Below are positions 37,705 through 48,884 of a stretch of 64,000 nt of DNA, one piece after another. The stretch lies in contig NZ_VOWJ01000016.1 in the NCBI RefSeq assembly GCF_008011665.1, positions 23,883-87,882 on the forward strand, read 5' to 3'. This DNA is from Campylobacter volucris (GTDB lineage Bacteria; Campylobacterota; Campylobacteria; Campylobacterales; Campylobacteraceae). The notes below the pieces were generated by a model. It searched no databases, had not been told where the DNA came from, and saw only the letters and a list, made by a program, of their open reading frames with translations. Both the position numbers and the translations under genes were made by a program. Position 1 is the stretch's first letter. Every line of letters begins with the position of its first letter.

Positions 37705-39237
37705 ATGAGAGCATTGCTAAGTGTAAGCGAAAAAGAAGGTATAGTCGAATTTGCTAAAGAACTTCAAAATTTAGGCTTTGAAATTCTCTCAACAGGTGGA
37801 ACTTTTCAACTTTTAAAAGACAATGGTATTTTAACCACCGAAGTTAGTGATTTTACAAAAAGTCCTGAGCTTTTTGAAGGACGCGTAAAAACTTTACATC
37901 CAAAAATTCATGGAGCAATCTTACACAAAAGAAGCAATAAAAATCATATCCAACAAGCTAAAGAACACGATATTTTAAGCATAGACTTAGTATGTGTAAA
38001 TTTATATCCTTTTAAAAAAACCACTATAATAAGCGATGATTTTGACACAATCATTGAAAACATCGATATTGGTGGTCCTGCTATGATTAGAAGCGCTGCT
38101 AAAAATTACAAAGATGTGATAGTCGTGTGTGATCCAAATGATTATGAACATATAATTTTAGCCTTAAAAGAACACAAAAATAATGAACAATTTCGCTTAA
38201 ATTTGATGATAAAAGCTTATGAGCATACAGCAAACTATGATGCTTATATAGCAAATTATATGAATGAACGATTTAACAATGGCTTTGGAAATCATAAATT
38301 TATAGCAGGATATAAAGTTTTTGATACCAAATATGGTGAAAATCCTCATCAAAATGGAGCTTTATACGAATTTGATGATTTTTTTACCAATAATTTCATC
38401 GCTTTAAAAGGCGAAGCAAGTTTTAATAATCTAACCGATATCAATGCAGCATTAAATTTAGCAAGTGCTTTTGATCAAGCTCCAGCTGTTGCTATTATAA
38501 AACATGGTAATCCTTGTGGTTTTGCTATAAAAGAAAATTTATTACAAAGCTATATTGAAGCCTTAAAATGCGATAATGTAAGTGCTTATGGAGGAGTAGT
38601 AGCCATTAATGGGATATTAGACGAAGAACTTGCAAAAAAAATTAATGAAATTTATATTGAAGTCATCATAGCAGCTAATGTCGATGAGCAAGCTTTAGAG
38701 GTTTTTAAAGACAAAAAGCGTATAAAAATTTTCACTCAAAAATCTCCATTTTTAATTAAAGCTTATGATAAATATGATTTTAAGCATATCAATGGAGGCT
38801 TTGTTTATCAAAATAGCGATGAAATTAGTGATGTAGAAATTAAAAATTTAGCACTAAAAAGTCAAAAACAAGCTAGCAAAGAAGAATTACAAGATCTTAA
38901 AATCGCTTTAAAAATAGCAGCTTTTACCAAATCAAACAATGTTGTTTATGTTAAAAATAAAGCTATGGTTGCAATTGGCATGGGCATGACAAGTCGCATT
39001 GATGCTGCTAAAGCCGCTATTGCTAAAGCTAAAGAAATGAAGATTGATTTGCAAGGTTGTGTTTTAGCAAGTGAAGCTTTTTTTCCTTTTAGAGACAGCA
39101 TAGATGAAGCAAGCAAAATAGGAGTAAAAGCTATCGTGCAACCTGGGGGAAGCATTAGAGATGATGAGGTAATAAAAGCTGCAAATGAACACAATATAGC
39201 ACTTTATTTTAGCGGCATAAGACATTTTCTACATTAA
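37705..39237 (+). CDS. purH: PurH, AICAR transformylase/IMP cyclohydrolase
   Basis: Bifunctional enzyme for the last two steps of IMP synthesis. The 510 residues begin [20 protein letters not shown] (cyclohydrolase domain, with ILSTGGT and [15 protein letters not shown]) and continue into the transformylase domain with [26 protein letters not shown] and [12 protein letters not shown]. An ATG two codons upstream (37699) overlaps the preceding stop, but AAAAGGA at 37693-37699 is better placed for the ATG at 37705. Confidence 0.96.
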   Translation: MRALLSVSEKEGIVEFAKELQNLGFEILSTGGTFQLLKDNGILTTEVSDFTKSPELFEGRVKTLHPKIHGAILHKRSNKNHIQQAKEHDILSIDLVCVNLYPFKKTTIISDDFDTIIENIDIGGPAMIRSAAKNYKDVIVVCDPNDYEHIILALKEHKNNEQFRLNLMIKAYEHTANYDAYIANYMNERFNNGFGNHKFIAGYKVFDTKYGENPHQNGALYEFDDFFTNNFIALKGEASFNNLTDINAALNLASAFDQAPAVAIIKHGNPCGFAIKENLLQSYIEALKCDNVSAYGGVVAINGILDEELAKKINEIYIEVIIAANVDEQALEVFKDKKRIKIFTQKSPFLIKAYDKYDFKHINGGFVYQNSDEISDVEIKNLALKSQKQASKEELQDLKIALKIAAFTKSNNVVYVKNKAMVAIGMGMTSRIDAAKAAIAKAKEMKIDLQGCVLASEAFFPFRDSIDEASKIGVKAIVQPGGSIRDDEVIKAANEHNIALYFSGIRHFLH

Positions 39238-39247
39238 GGAGTTAAGG

Positions 39248-40840
39248 ATGTTTAAAAGTATTGGTGCAAAAATATCACTAGCAATGATTTTAACTTTATT
39301 AATAAGTTTTATCATAATGCAAATGATATTGCAAAAAGATTCTCAAGATACAACCAATAAAATTAGTCGGGCAAATTTAAATACGCTTAGTACTTCTATT
39401 TTCCAAACACTGAGAATGGCTATGAATTTAGGCGATCCAAGCGTAATAGAGACTACAATCAAAGAAGCTGGGCAACTGCAAGGAGTTAAAAGTATAAAAA
39501 TTTATCCATCTAATAAAACCATAGAACTTTTTGAGATTAAAGAATTTGCAAAAAGCGATGAGCAAATTATACTTGAACAATTTTTAAATCCAAGCATAAA
39601 AACATTAGAAATTACTGACACAAATGGTCACCATTTAAGACTAATTAGGCCTTTAGTGGCTGATCAATCTTGTCTTGCATGTCATGCTAATGCAAAAGAA
39701 GGTGATGTTTTAGGGGTTATGGATATGTATAATGACTTAAAACACATTGATGATGACTTAAGAAATTCTGCTAAAACTTATATTGTGATATTTACCATTG
39801 CATTGATTTTTACCGTTTTGGCAGTGCTTTATATATTAAAATTAGTCGTTGGAACCCCTGTTAATAATCTTTTAAAACACGCAAAAGAACTAGCAAGTGG
39901 CGATGGAGATTTACGAGCAAGAATTAATATAAAAAACAAAGATGAGATAGGTCAAGCTTGTGGATATATCAATCATTTTATCGAAAAAATTCAAAATACC
40001 GTTATTGCTACGAATTCTAATTCTAAAATGGTTGATTCACAAGCAAAGCTTCTTAACGATAATGCTCTAAATTTAGCAAATAGAACCAAAGAAGGTCATA
40101 TAAAAACAGATGAATCATATCGCTTAAGTGAGCAAATTCACACCGAACTTGATGAACTAGCTACACTTTCAAATGATGCAAACATAGCTAATGTAAAATC
40201 ATTTGAAGTGTTAAATACCATGCTTGATTCTTTACACCAAGTAGTAGAAAAGGTAAAATATGCCGCACAAAATGAAGATGTTTTATCTAGCAAAGTAGAA
40301 ATAATGGAAAAACAAGCAGAAGAGATTAAAAAAGCTTCTGATATGATGGGAGAAATTGCTGATAAAACCAATCTTTTATCTTTAAACGCTGGTATAGAAG
40401 CTGCTCGAGCTGGAGAATTTGGCAGGGGTTTTTCAGTAATTGCTGATGATATTAGAAATTTAGCCCAAAACTCAGAAGAATTTTTAAAAAATATTGCTGA
40501 TGTCACAAAGCAATTAGTAGGAAGCATTAACGAAGTAGCCAAAGAATTAAAACACAATGCTCAAGAAATAAATTCTTTAAACAAAGATGCAGAAAAACTT
40601 GTAGAAGGCACAAATGAAGTAAAAATTTGTAATGAAAATGCAAGAGATTTAGCCAATGCTTGTATGCAGAAAATATCAAGCACACAAAACACCTTACAAT
40701 ATTTGTTAAATAAAATGCAAGAAACCGTTGAATTAAGCGACAAAAATGAAGAAATTTCTAAAATTTTACTCGATGTTGCTTATGAGTTAAATGTGGTATG
40801 TAAGAATTTAGAAAGCGAATTAAAACATTTTCATGTTTAA
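39248..40840 (+). CDS. methyl-accepting chemotaxis protein with periplasmic CxxCH (heme c) motif, Tlp7-like
   Basis: A 530-residue receptor: helix 1 (about 9-28), a periplasmic domain (about 29-177) containing C142-L-A-C145-H146, helix 2 (about 178-198), a HAMP domain (about 199-255) and a cytoplasmic signalling domain whose tip is [21 protein letters not shown]. The periplasmic part resembles heme-binding sensor domains with a single c-type heme near the second helix. I recall that in some C. jejuni strains the equivalent gene (Tlp7) is split in two; here it is intact. It is ten bases after purH. The ligand is unknown. Confidence 0.88.
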   Translation: MFKSIGAKISLAMILTLLISFIIMQMILQKDSQDTTNKISRANLNTLSTSIFQTLRMAMNLGDPSVIETTIKEAGQLQGVKSIKIYPSNKTIELFEIKEFAKSDEQIILEQFLNPSIKTLEITDTNGHHLRLIRPLVADQSCLACHANAKEGDVLGVMDMYNDLKHIDDDLRNSAKTYIVIFTIALIFTVLAVLYILKLVVGTPVNNLLKHAKELASGDGDLRARINIKNKDEIGQACGYINHFIEKIQNTVIATNSNSKMVDSQAKLLNDNALNLANRTKEGHIKTDESYRLSEQIHTELDELATLSNDANIANVKSFEVLNTMLDSLHQVVEKVKYAAQNEDVLSSKVEIMEKQAEEIKKASDMMGEIADKTNLLSLNAGIEAARAGEFGRGFSVIADDIRNLAQNSEEFLKNIADVTKQLVGSINEVAKELKHNAQEINSLNKDAEKLVEGTNEVKICNENARDLANACMQKISSTQNTLQYLLNKMQETVELSDKNEEISKILLDVAYELNVVCKNLESELKHFHV

Positions 40841-40851
40841 AAGGAGAATTA

Positions 40852-41265
40852 ATGAAAAAAACATATTTATTAGGAGTAGCAGCTTTGATTTTTAGTGCTT
40901 GTTCGGTAGCGACTTTGAGTGTAAATGAGTTGCAAAATAAAGAATTTACCATTACCCATTTTGAAGTTAATGGCAAAACCTACACTATACCAAAAAACAC
41001 ACAAGCAAATATTAGTTTTGACAATAGAGACAAAAGAGTATTTGGAAATGCAGCTTGCAATAGATTTTTTGGAACCTACACAGAAGATGGCAATACTATA
41101 AAAATAGACAATAGTCTTGCTTCTACAAAAATGCTTTGTGATAATGAATCTATGAATTTTGAAGACAATTTCTTAAAAAATTTCAGCGGAGATTTTCAAA
41201 TCCAAAATAACAATAACGAAGGTATTATTTTAGATAACAAAAAAATCAAGATATATCTCAAATAA
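40852..41265 (+). CDS. META/HslJ-domain lipoprotein
   Basis: A 137-residue lipoprotein with lipobox FSAC (acylated Cys at residue 17) and a META domain: ANISFDNRDKRVFGNAACNRFFGTY and IKIDNSLASTKMLCDNESMNFED. The two conserved Cys in the domain may form a disulfide. HslJ-like proteins are linked to novobiocin resistance and outer-membrane stress in other bacteria. It lies 11 bases after the chemoreceptor with AAAAGGAG upstream. Confidence 0.85.
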   Translation: MKKTYLLGVAALIFSACSVATLSVNELQNKEFTITHFEVNGKTYTIPKNTQANISFDNRDKRVFGNAACNRFFGTYTEDGNTIKIDNSLASTKMLCDNESMNFEDNFLKNFSGDFQIQNNNNEGIILDNKKIKIYLK

Positions 41266-41282
41266 GCCTCAAAGGCTTATTT
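41260..41282. terminator. bidirectional terminator containing both flanking stop codons
   Basis: AAATAAGCCT / AGGCTTATTT with a three-base loop. The lipoprotein stop TAA (41263-41265) is in the left arm and the pyrF stop (41277-41279, read on the reverse strand) in the right arm. Confidence 0.85.
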
Positions 41283-41960
41283 AATATCAGCTAAAATATC
41301 TTCACAAATCTTTCTAGGATTTTGTGCTTTATATATAGGTCTTCCAATTACTATAAAATCAGATAGATTTTCCTTTATGCATTGCAAATTGGCTACTCTT
41401 TTTTGATCATCTAAATTTTCTTCAAAAGGACGGATTCCAGGAGTTAGCGTAATAAAATTTTTACAAGTGCTTTCTTTTATCAACAAGCTTTCATAAACCG
41501 AACACACCATACCATCAAGACCACTTTCATAGCTTATTTTAGAAAAATTACACACAGCATTTTTAATATCTTGATTATATAAAGTTTTAAATTCATCCTC
41601 ATCAAAACTAGTCAAAGCAGAAACAGCAAGCACCAAAGGTCTTTTGCTTAACTTGTTTAATCGCTCCATTATACTCATCATAGCTCTTTGACCTGCACTT
41701 GCATGGATATTAATCATATCAACATCTAATCTAGCAAGTTCTTCACAAGCATCTGCCATGGTATTTGGTATATCATAAAGTTTAAGATCTAAAAAAATTT
41801 TAAAATCATCAATTTTTTTAATTTCTTCTAAAAGTCTCACTCCATCTCTAAGATAAGATCTAAGCCCTATTTTCACCCAAAGATCTAAACCTTTTAGCTC
41901 TTTAGCCAAATTCATACACTCATCAAAACTAGAAAGATCAAATGCCACACAAAGCTTCAT
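41277..41960 (-). CDS. pyrF: PyrF, orotidine 5'-phosphate decarboxylase
   Basis: Last enzyme of UMP synthesis, 227 residues. Group I motifs are visible: [14 protein letters not shown] at the start, [17 protein letters not shown] with the catalytic Asp/Lys, and ITLTPGIRP, then [11 protein letters not shown] at the phosphate site. I chose the ATG at 41960, which overlaps the nusB stop as ATGA and has AAGGA upstream; a longer version adds five residues inside nusB. Confidence 0.95.
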   Translation of the reverse strand: MKLCVAFDLSSFDECMNLAKELKGLDLWVKIGLRSYLRDGVRLLEEIKKIDDFKIFLDLKLYDIPNTMADACEELARLDVDMINIHASAGQRAMMSIMERLNKLSKRPLVLAVSALTSFDEDEFKTLYNQDIKNAVCNFSKISYESGLDGMVCSVYESLLIKESTCKNFITLTPGIRPFEENLDDQKRVANLQCIKENLSDFIVIGRPIYKAQNPRKICEDILADIK

Positions 41961-42355
41961 TTTATTTCCTTGCAAATCTTATCCAAAACTCCATTGATAA
42001 ATTTTGGCGCATTATCTCCAGCCATTTCCTTAGCAAGTTCGATTGCTTCATTGATAATAATAGCTTTTTGTGTTTGAGTGAATAAAATTTCATAAGCACC
42101 CAAACGCAAAATAGCTTTTTCTATATTTGCTACCCCATCAAGCTTGTATTCTTTTAAACATGCATTAATTTTCTCATCTAAAATTTCTAATTTTTCATTG
42201 ATACCTTGATATAAATCAAGAGTAAATTTTCTTTGATCATTACGAATTTTTTTCTCATTTAAAAACTCATCGATAAATTCTTGATTTTCTTGATTTAACT
42301 GCGCAGCATATAATAATGAAACAATGCTTTGTCTTACTTGATGTCTTGTAGCCAT
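41957..42355 (-). CDS. nusB: NusB transcription antitermination factor
   Basis: A 132-residue all-helical RNA-binding protein that, with NusE (S10), binds boxA in rRNA leaders. It begins [20 protein letters not shown], and the C-terminal half has [12 protein letters not shown] and [19 protein letters not shown], ending FINGVLDKI, all typical. It is two bases downstream of ribH and overlaps pyrF. The ribH-nusB pairing is widespread. Confidence 0.95.
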   Translation of the reverse strand: MATRHQVRQSIVSLLYAAQLNQENQEFIDEFLNEKKIRNDQRKFTLDLYQGINEKLEILDEKINACLKEYKLDGVANIEKAILRLGAYEILFTQTQKAIIINEAIELAKEMAGDNAPKFINGVLDKICKEIK

Positions 42356-42357
42356 TA

Positions 42358-42828
42358 TTAAGCCTTGATTTTGTTGATTAAATTTAGCATTTCAATGATG
42401 GTAAGCATAGCTTCAAATCCTTTATTTCCTGCTTTGCTTCCTGCTCTTTCTATGGCTTGTTCAATAGTATCAGTGGTTAATACTCCAAAACTTACAGGTA
42501 TATTAGCATTTAAGCTCACACTTGCAATACCCTTAGTAGTTTCAGCTGCTACATAATCAAAATGTGGAGTACTTCCTCTTATAACAGCACCCAAACAACA
42601 CACTCCATCAAATTTTTTACTCTCTAGGGCTTGCTTTAACGCAAAAGGAATTTCAAAAGCACCAGGAACTAATAAAAGACTTAAATTTTCTTCTTTACCC
42701 CCATGTCTTAAAAAAGCATCTTTTGCACCTTCAACCAAACGATCGGTGATGATATGGTTAAATCTAGCATTAATAATTGCTATTTTTTCTTTACCGCTTA
42801 AATTTAAATTTCCTTCTATGATTTTCAT
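42358..42828 (-). CDS. ribH: RibH, 6,7-dimethyl-8-ribityllumazine synthase
   Basis: Penultimate step of riboflavin synthesis; 156 residues, normally a 60-mer capsid-like assembly. Motifs are [47 protein letters not shown] (with the active-site His) and [25 protein letters not shown]. It is preceded by kdsA, 12 bases upstream, with AAAGGAAAA before the ATG. Confidence 0.96.
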   Translation of the reverse strand: MKIIEGNLNLSGKEKIAIINARFNHIITDRLVEGAKDAFLRHGGKEENLSLLLVPGAFEIPFALKQALESKKFDGVCCLGAVIRGSTPHFDYVAAETTKGIASVSLNANIPVSFGVLTTDTIEQAIERAGSKAGNKGFEAMLTIIEMLNLINKIKA

Positions 42829-42840
42829 TGTTTTCCTTTT

Positions 42841-43644
42841 TTAAATATTTTCTTGAATTTTTAAAAGTGTATCTACACATTTTTTAAGTCTTGAAATATC
42901 AAGCATATTTGGACCATCACATAAAGCCTCGCAAGGATTTAAATGTGTTTCAAAGAAAAACCCATCCACCCCAACTGCAGCTGCAGCCCTTGCTAATGGC
43001 TCTACAAATTCACTTTTACCGCCACTACTTCCATTATTAGCTCCAGGCATTTGCACACTATGAGTTGCATCAAAAATAACAGGGGCGTATTTTCTCATTA
43101 TAATCAAACTTCGCATATCAACAACCAAATTTCCATAACCAAAGCTTGAGCCTCTTTCTGCTACAAACACTCCATTTTCTTTAGCTACTTCATAACCTTC
43201 TGCGTTAATACCTCTAGTTTGTAAAATTTTACTCACGCTAAATTTAATATCATCAGGATTTAAAAATTGGCCTTTTTTGATATTAACCTTAGTTTTAGTT
43301 TGTGCTGCGGCTACTAAAAGATCAGTTTGTCTGCATAAAAACGCAGGAATTTGCAATACATCTACAACCTCAGCGGCAATTTTGGCTTGAGAACTCTCAT
43401 GAATATCAGTTAAAATTTGCATACCAAATTTATTTTTAACTTTTTGTAAAATTTCCAAGCCTTTTTCTATACCGGGACCTCTAAAACTACTGATGCTAGT
43501 TCTATTTGCCTTATCAAAACTTGATTTAAAATAAAAATCAATCCTATCATCTTTTAAAAAACATTCAAGCTCTTGTGCGACTTTAAAAACAAGCTCTTCA
43601 CTTTCTATCACACAAGGACCTGCAAGTAATATCATTTTTTGCAT
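42841..43644 (-). CDS. kdsA: KdsA, 3-deoxy-D-manno-octulosonate 8-phosphate synthase
   Basis: Condenses PEP with arabinose-5-phosphate to make KDO-8-phosphate for lipooligosaccharide. The 267 residues have the family pattern [55 protein letters not shown], and [11 protein letters not shown]. The cysteine in AGPCVIES is consistent with a metal-dependent type. It has AAGGAAAC upstream and leads the kdsA-ribH-nusB-pyrF operon. Confidence 0.95.
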   Translation of the reverse strand: MQKMILLAGPCVIESEELVFKVAQELECFLKDDRIDFYFKSSFDKANRTSISSFRGPGIEKGLEILQKVKNKFGMQILTDIHESSQAKIAAEVVDVLQIPAFLCRQTDLLVAAAQTKTKVNIKKGQFLNPDDIKFSVSKILQTRGINAEGYEVAKENGVFVAERGSSFGYGNLVVDMRSLIIMRKYAPVIFDATHSVQMPGANNGSSGGKSEFVEPLARAAAAVGVDGFFFETHLNPCEALCDGPNMLDISRLKKCVDTLLKIQENI

Positions 43645-43669
43645 TTTGTTTCCTTATCTTTTTCGTATT

Positions 43670-45031
43670 TTACTTTATTTTTCTTTGATTTTCTTCAATT
43701 GGAAAGATAAAATTTAAAATAATAGCTGTAATTGCACCTGCTGCTATTCCTGAAGAAAATAAAGTTTTAAACCATGATGGCATAAAATTTAAAATATCAG
43801 GGTTGTTAGAAACTCCAAGTCCTATGCCCAAACTCATAGCAATTATAATAATAGACCTACGATTTAAATTTTCTTTAGAAATAATCCTAACTCCAGTAGC
43901 TGCAATAGTTCCAAACATCACTAAGGTTGCTCCGCCTAAAACAGGTTCAGGAATTTGTAGTGCAATATCAGCAACAATTGGAAACAATCCTAAAATCATT
44001 AACATAAAAGCTACAATAAATCCAACATATCTGCTTGCAACACCCGTTAAAGCTATCACTCCATTGTTTTGTCCAAAACAAGAATTTGGAAAAGTATTAA
44101 ACAAGGCTGAAACAAAAGAATTTAAGCCATTTGCTAAAACTCCACCCTTTAATCTTTTTGTATAAATTTCACCTTTTAATGGCTGATTTGAAACTTCACT
44201 TGTTGCACTAATATCGCCAATAGTCTCAAGAGAAGTTACCATAAAAACTAAAATCAAGGGTAAAATCAAATTATAATCAATGCTTAAACCATAATGCACA
44301 GGATTTGGTAAAAATATCATAGGTAAATTTTCATTTAATTTAAAGCTAAAATTTTCAAAAAACATAGCAACCAAAACCCCAATGATCATAGCCACAAATA
44401 AAGATGAAATTCTAATATAAGCATTACGAAAAAGATTTAAAATTATAATGCATAAAATCACAATACCAGCTAGAAATAAATTATGCAAAGAACCAAATTC
44501 CCCATTTGCTTTAGCACTAAAACCCCCACCTGCACTAACAAGACCAACATTAATCAAAGTAAGACCTATAATCAAAACAACAATACCAGAAACCAAAGGA
44601 GAGATAATCTTTTTTACAAAAGGTAAAATTTGAGAAATTATCATTTCTGTAGTTGAGCATAACATTAAAGTACCAAAAATAGCTCCAAGCATAGCTTCTT
44701 GAGATAAGCCATCGTTTTTTAAAGCAAGGCCGCCTAAAATCAAAGGAGAAACAAAATTAAAACTAGTTCCTTGTATAGATAATAACCCACTACCTACAAT
44801 TCCCCAAGTTTTAATTTGCAAAAGCGAAGCTATACCTGAAGCAAATAATGACATACAAATAATTCTTGTAGTATTTTCATTATCAACACCAAGTCCTTTG
44901 CATATAAGTAAAGCTGGGGTAATCACAGCTACAAACATAGCCATTAAATGTACTAAAGCTACAAAAAAAGCTTTTATAAACGGAGGTTTATCTTCTAAAC
45001 CATAAATCAAATTTACTTTATTTTCTACCAT
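43670..45031 (-). CDS. NCS2 family nucleobase permease (xanthine/uric acid type)
   Basis: A 453-residue membrane protein with about 12-14 helices. The NCS2 signature is present as [20 protein letters not shown], and the QNxG form with LTGVASR suggests the purine (xanthine/uric acid, UacT/PbuX-like) branch rather than uracil. Upstream are [19 protein letters not shown] and the Glu in [14 protein letters not shown], a conserved substrate-site residue. It has AAGGAATAAA before the ATG and lies 25 bases upstream of kdsA. I do not recall a permease at this place in C. jejuni, so it may be a lineage-specific addition. Substrate is inferred. Confidence 0.85.
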   Translation of the reverse strand: MVENKVNLIYGLEDKPPFIKAFFVALVHLMAMFVAVITPALLICKGLGVDNENTTRIICMSLFASGIASLLQIKTWGIVGSGLLSIQGTSFNFVSPLILGGLALKNDGLSQEAMLGAIFGTLMLCSTTEMIISQILPFVKKIISPLVSGIVVLIIGLTLINVGLVSAGGGFSAKANGEFGSLHNLFLAGIVILCIIILNLFRNAYIRISSLFVAMIIGVLVAMFFENFSFKLNENLPMIFLPNPVHYGLSIDYNLILPLILVFMVTSLETIGDISATSEVSNQPLKGEIYTKRLKGGVLANGLNSFVSALFNTFPNSCFGQNNGVIALTGVASRYVGFIVAFMLMILGLFPIVADIALQIPEPVLGGATLVMFGTIAATGVRIISKENLNRRSIIIIAMSLGIGLGVSNNPDILNFMPSWFKTLFSSGIAAGAITAIILNFIFPIEENQRKIK

Positions 45032-45040
45032 TTTTATTCC

Positions 45041-45952
45041 TTAACGCTGCTTCATAACCAAAATCAATCCACCAAAAACTATGCTACAAATTCCAATTAT
45101 CACTAAGATGCTAGGAAAATTATCTCCCAATAAAATCCCTAAGAATAAAGTAAAAACAACATCCATATAACTAACCCCTGCTACAACTCCAGCCTTTTTA
45201 GCTACCCCATAAGCTTTAGTAATATGAATTTGATACATTGCTCCAAATATACCCATACAAATTATGATAATCCAAGCTTTAAAACTAGGCATTACAAAAG
45301 GAGCGATCAAAAAATCAAGTTCTTTAATGTGGCAAAAAGACCCTATAATCATAGAAAACATAGGCATTAAGGTGCCGATCAATACAAAAGATAAAGCTAT
45401 AAAAGGCGCTGGATAAGATTTTTTAAGCTCTCTTACACTAGTTAAAGCCAAAGCCGCACAAAATCCACTTAAAATTCCTAAAATACTATTTTTCAAATCA
45501 AACCCTGAATGATTTGCTTCATCAACAAAAGGCTGACAAATCAACAAAACCCCGATAAAAGCTACAAAAATTCCAAAAATAGCATTTAATCCTAATTTTT
45601 CTTTAAACAAGAAAAAAGCAATCAAAGCTATAAAAATAGGAGATGTTTTTTGAAAGGCAAAAGCTCCACCTAAAGAGATATTTGCAACATTATAAAAGAA
45701 AAGATATAAAGCTATAGTTCCTATAACTCCTCTAAAAATTAACAAGGCAAAGTGACCACCATTTTTATGAAATTTAATTTTAGAAAGCAAATAAATCATA
45801 AAAATAGTCCCAATAATATTTCTAAAAAACATAATTTCAATTGATGATATTTCTTCGCTTAAAATTTTCGCACAAGCTCCAACTAATGCAAATTCCATCG
45901 AAGCTATAATCATAAAATATATACCTAAATTTTTCTTGACTATTCTCAACAT
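45041..45952 (-). CDS. EamA/DMT family transporter
   Basis: A 303-residue protein with ten hydrophobic helices in two EamA repeats of five. The first ends around FFLFKEKLGLNAIFGIFVAFIGVLL, and the second around FLGILLGDNFPSILVIIGICSIVFGGLIL, both typical of the family. I chose the ATG at 45952 (MLRIVKKNLGIYFM), with GGAAAT just upstream, over one eight codons earlier that lacks a ribosome site. The substrate is unknown. It is divergent from der. Confidence 0.87.
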   Translation of the reverse strand: MLRIVKKNLGIYFMIIASMEFALVGACAKILSEEISSIEIMFFRNIIGTIFMIYLLSKIKFHKNGGHFALLIFRGVIGTIALYLFFYNVANISLGGAFAFQKTSPIFIALIAFFLFKEKLGLNAIFGIFVAFIGVLLICQPFVDEANHSGFDLKNSILGILSGFCAALALTSVRELKKSYPAPFIALSFVLIGTLMPMFSMIIGSFCHIKELDFLIAPFVMPSFKAWIIIICMGIFGAMYQIHITKAYGVAKKAGVVAGVSYMDVVFTLFLGILLGDNFPSILVIIGICSIVFGGLILVMKQR

Positions 45953-46015
45953 ATGATTTCCATAAAAAATTGCCATAATTTTAGTCTTTTTTGCTTAATT
46001 TTAAGGCAAATTTTA

Positions 46016-46021
46016 TATAAT
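46016..46021 (+). promoter_or_regulatory. probable -10 element of the der operon
   Basis: TATAAT in the context TTTTATATAATCA, 27 bases before the der ATG, preceded by spaced T-runs as is common for Campylobacter promoters. The ribosome site before der is weak (CGGA). Confidence 0.5.
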
Positions 46022-46048
46022 CACGAATAAAAATCTCAACGGATATAA

Positions 46049-47434
46049 ATGCAAAGTATTATTTTAATAGGAAAACCTAATGTAGGTAAATCAAGTCTTT
46101 TTAATAGACTTGCAAGAAAACGCATAGCCATTACTAGTGATATAAGTGGCACCACAAGAGATACCAATAAAGTAGAAATTCAAATAGATGGCAAAAAAGC
46201 TTTATTGATAGATAGTGGTGGACTTGATGAGAGCAATGAGCTTTTTAAAAATGTAAAAGCAAATTCTTTAAAAGCTGCTAAAAATAGCGATATCATTTTT
46301 TACATGGTAGATGGAAAATTTTTACCAGGTGATGAAGATAAAGCATTCTTTTATGAAATGAAAAAACTTAACAAGCCCATAGCCTTAATCATCAACAAAA
46401 TAGATAACAAAAAAGATGAAGAAAGATCTTGGGAATTTTCTAGCTTTGGAGTAAAAGAAATTTTTAATATCTCCGTTACGCACAATATAGGCATAGATGA
46501 GCTTTGTATGTGGGCAGGAAAATTTTTAAATGAGAATTTTTTAAGCCAAGATGAAGAAGAGGATTTTGATGCGTATTTAGAAAATTTTGATGAAAATAGT
46601 GGTGATTTTAAACTTAAAAATATTGATGAAAATCATATTAAAGTTGGAATTATCGGTAGAGTAAATGTAGGTAAATCAAGTCTTTTAAATGCTTTAGTTA
46701 AAGAAGAAAGAAGTGTAGTTAGCGATATAGCAGGTACAACCATAGATCCTGTTAATGAATGTATTATGCATAAAGATAAAATCATTGAATTTGTAGATAC
46801 TGCAGGAATTAGAAAAAGAGGTAAAATTCAAGGCTTAGAACGCTATGCGCTAAATAGAACCGAATATGCTTTAGCTAATGCACAAATTGCACTTTTAGTC
46901 CTTGATGCTTCAGAAGGCTTTAATGAACTTGATGAAAGAATTGCAGGGCTTGCTGCAAAACATTATTTAGGGGTGATTATAGTTTTAAATAAATGGGATA
47001 AAAGCGAGCTTGATTTTGATAAAACTTTAAAAGAATTAAAGCTAGATCGCTTTAAATTTTTAGCTTATGCTCCAGTTATTAGCGTATCAGCTTTAAGCGG
47101 AAAAAGAGTGCATGTACTTTTAGATAAAATTTTAGAAATTTTTGCAAATTTTACTCAAAAAATTCCAACTGCTAAACTAAATACTTTAATAGAAGAAGCT
47201 ACAAGAACCCATCCTTTACCACATGATTATGGAAAATTGGTAAAAATTTATTATGCAGTTCAATATGATCTTGCACCTCCAAAAATCGCTTTAATTATGA
47301 ATAGACCAAAAGCTTTGCATTTTTCCTATAAGCGTTATTTGCAAAATCAAATTAGAAAGAAATTTAATTTTGAAGGTGTTCCTTTAATCATAGCTTCAAG
47401 AAAAAAAGGAAGTAAAGATGAACAAGAAGGATAA
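46049..47434 (+). CDS. der: Der (EngA), ribosome-assembly GTPase with two G domains
   Basis: A 461-residue protein with tandem GTPase domains and a C-terminal KH-like domain, needed for 50S maturation. Domain 1 has GKPNVGKSS (about 8-16), SGTTRD, DSGG and NKID; domain 2 has [26 protein letters not shown] and NKWD. The C-terminus ends with [13 protein letters not shown] and [13 protein letters not shown], typical of the family. It overlaps aroK by 17 bases and heads a five-gene unit. Confidence 0.96.
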   Translation: MQSIILIGKPNVGKSSLFNRLARKRIAITSDISGTTRDTNKVEIQIDGKKALLIDSGGLDESNELFKNVKANSLKAAKNSDIIFYMVDGKFLPGDEDKAFFYEMKKLNKPIALIINKIDNKKDEERSWEFSSFGVKEIFNISVTHNIGIDELCMWAGKFLNENFLSQDEEEDFDAYLENFDENSGDFKLKNIDENHIKVGIIGRVNVGKSSLLNALVKEERSVVSDIAGTTIDPVNECIMHKDKIIEFVDTAGIRKRGKIQGLERYALNRTEYALANAQIALLVLDASEGFNELDERIAGLAAKHYLGVIIVLNKWDKSELDFDKTLKELKLDRFKFLAYAPVISVSALSGKRVHVLLDKILEIFANFTQKIPTAKLNTLIEEATRTHPLPHDYGKLVKIYYAVQYDLAPPKIALIMNRPKALHFSYKRYLQNQIRKKFNFEGVPLIIASRKKGSKDEQEG

Positions 47435-47915
47435 TCTCCTTTTTGTTGGCTTTATGGGTTGTGGAAAAAGCACCATAGCTAAAGCATATGCTAAAAAATA
47501 TGATAAATTCTTCCTAGATACTGATGAGCTAATAAAACAAAAATTTGATCTTGAAATTCATAAAATATTTTCTTTATACGGGGAAGATTTTTTTAGAAAT
47601 GAAGAAAAAAAACTCATTTATTTTTTAAAAAACCTTAAAAATGCTTCTATTGCAAGTGGCGGGGGTTTTATCAAACATAAAAAGATTAAAAAAATTGGTA
47701 CCATAGTGTATCTAAAGTCAAGTTTTGATTATATTTTAAACAGATTAGATGAAACACAAATTCTTTCAAGACCCCTACTTTCAAACTTAGCTAATGCCAA
47801 AATACTTTTTGATCAAAGAATTCAAAAATATGAAAAAAAAGCTGATTTTATCATAGATATCGAAGATAAAAACATAGATCAAATCATCACACAAATAAAA
47901 AAAGAGGTAAAATGA
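47418..47915 (+). CDS. aroK: AroK, shikimate kinase
   Basis: Phosphorylates shikimate in chorismate synthesis; 165 residues. Walker A is [15 protein letters not shown], followed by FLDTDELI (substrate and Mg site), [12 protein letters not shown] and IASGGGF (shikimate site), with the lid Arg in LSRPLL. It starts within the end of der and overlaps trpS by ATGA. Confidence 0.93.
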   Translation: MNKKDNLLFVGFMGCGKSTIAKAYAKKYDKFFLDTDELIKQKFDLEIHKIFSLYGEDFFRNEEKKLIYFLKNLKNASIASGGGFIKHKKIKKIGTIVYLKSSFDYILNRLDETQILSRPLLSNLANAKILFDQRIQKYEKKADFIIDIEDKNIDQIITQIKKEVK

Positions 47916-48871
47916 GAGTTATAACAGGATTGCAACCTAGCGGGGATTTACATATAGGAAATTATTTTGGCTCTATCAAACAAATGCTTGATTTGCAAGA
48001 ACAAAATCAAATGTATATTTTTATAGCTAATTATCATGCTATGACATCCAATCAAAATGGTGAATTTTTAAAGCAAAACTCACTCAAAGCAGCTGCTGCA
48101 TTTTTAAGCTTAGGAATTGATCCTCAAAAAAGTATTTTTTGGCTACAAAGTGATGTAAAAGAAGTTTTGGAGCTTTATTGGATTTTGTCACAATTTACCC
48201 CAATGGGACTTTTAGAAAGAGCTCATTCTTATAAAGATAAAATCGCAAAAGGATTAAATTCAAACCATGGGCTTTTTTCTTATCCTGTTTTAATGGCTGC
48301 TGATATTTTACTTTTTAACCCTAATATCGTTCCAGTTGGTAAAGATCAAATTCAACATGTAGAAATCGCAAGAGATATAGCATTAAAAGTAAATAACGAA
48401 TGGGGAGAAATTTTTACTCTACCAAGTGCAAAAGTGAGTGAAGAAGTAGCAGTAGTCCCAGGTACTGATGGAGCTAAGATGAGCAAATCTTATCAAAATA
48501 CTATTGATATTTTTGGTTCTGCTAAAATTTTAAAAAAGCAAGTTTCTTCTATTGTAACCGATAGCACTGCTTTAGAAGATCCAAAAGATTATACAACTTG
48601 CAATATTTTTAACATAGCGAAACTTTTTCTTGATGAAAACGAGCAAGAAAAATTAAAAGCTAGATATCAAAAAGGCGGGGAAGGTTATGGACATTTTAAG
48701 GTGTATTTAAATGATATAATTAATGATTATTTTGCCCATGCTAAAAATGAATATGAAAATTTATTACAAAATCCATCTAAAATTAAAGAAATCTTAGAAT
48801 TTGGTGCAAAAAAAGCTAAAAAAACAGCCCAAGAAACAATGGAAAAAATTTATGCTAAAATAGGACTATGA
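47912..48871 (+). CDS. trpS: tryptophanyl-tRNA synthetase
   Basis: Class I aminoacyl-tRNA synthetase, 319 residues. The HIGH-type motif is TGLQPSGDLHIGNYFGSI near the start, and the KMSKS loop is GAKMSKSYQNTI around residue 189. MAADILLFNPNIVPVGKDQIQH is also characteristic. Its ATG overlaps the aroK stop, and serS follows after 13 bases. Confidence 0.96.
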   Translation: MRVITGLQPSGDLHIGNYFGSIKQMLDLQEQNQMYIFIANYHAMTSNQNGEFLKQNSLKAAAAFLSLGIDPQKSIFWLQSDVKEVLELYWILSQFTPMGLLERAHSYKDKIAKGLNSNHGLFSYPVLMAADILLFNPNIVPVGKDQIQHVEIARDIALKVNNEWGEIFTLPSAKVSEEVAVVPGTDGAKMSKSYQNTIDIFGSAKILKKQVSSIVTDSTALEDPKDYTTCNIFNIAKLFLDENEQEKLKARYQKGGEGYGHFKVYLNDIINDYFAHAKNEYENLLQNPSKIKEILEFGAKKAKKTAQETMEKIYAKIGL

Positions 48872-48884
48872 TTAAGGAGTAAAT

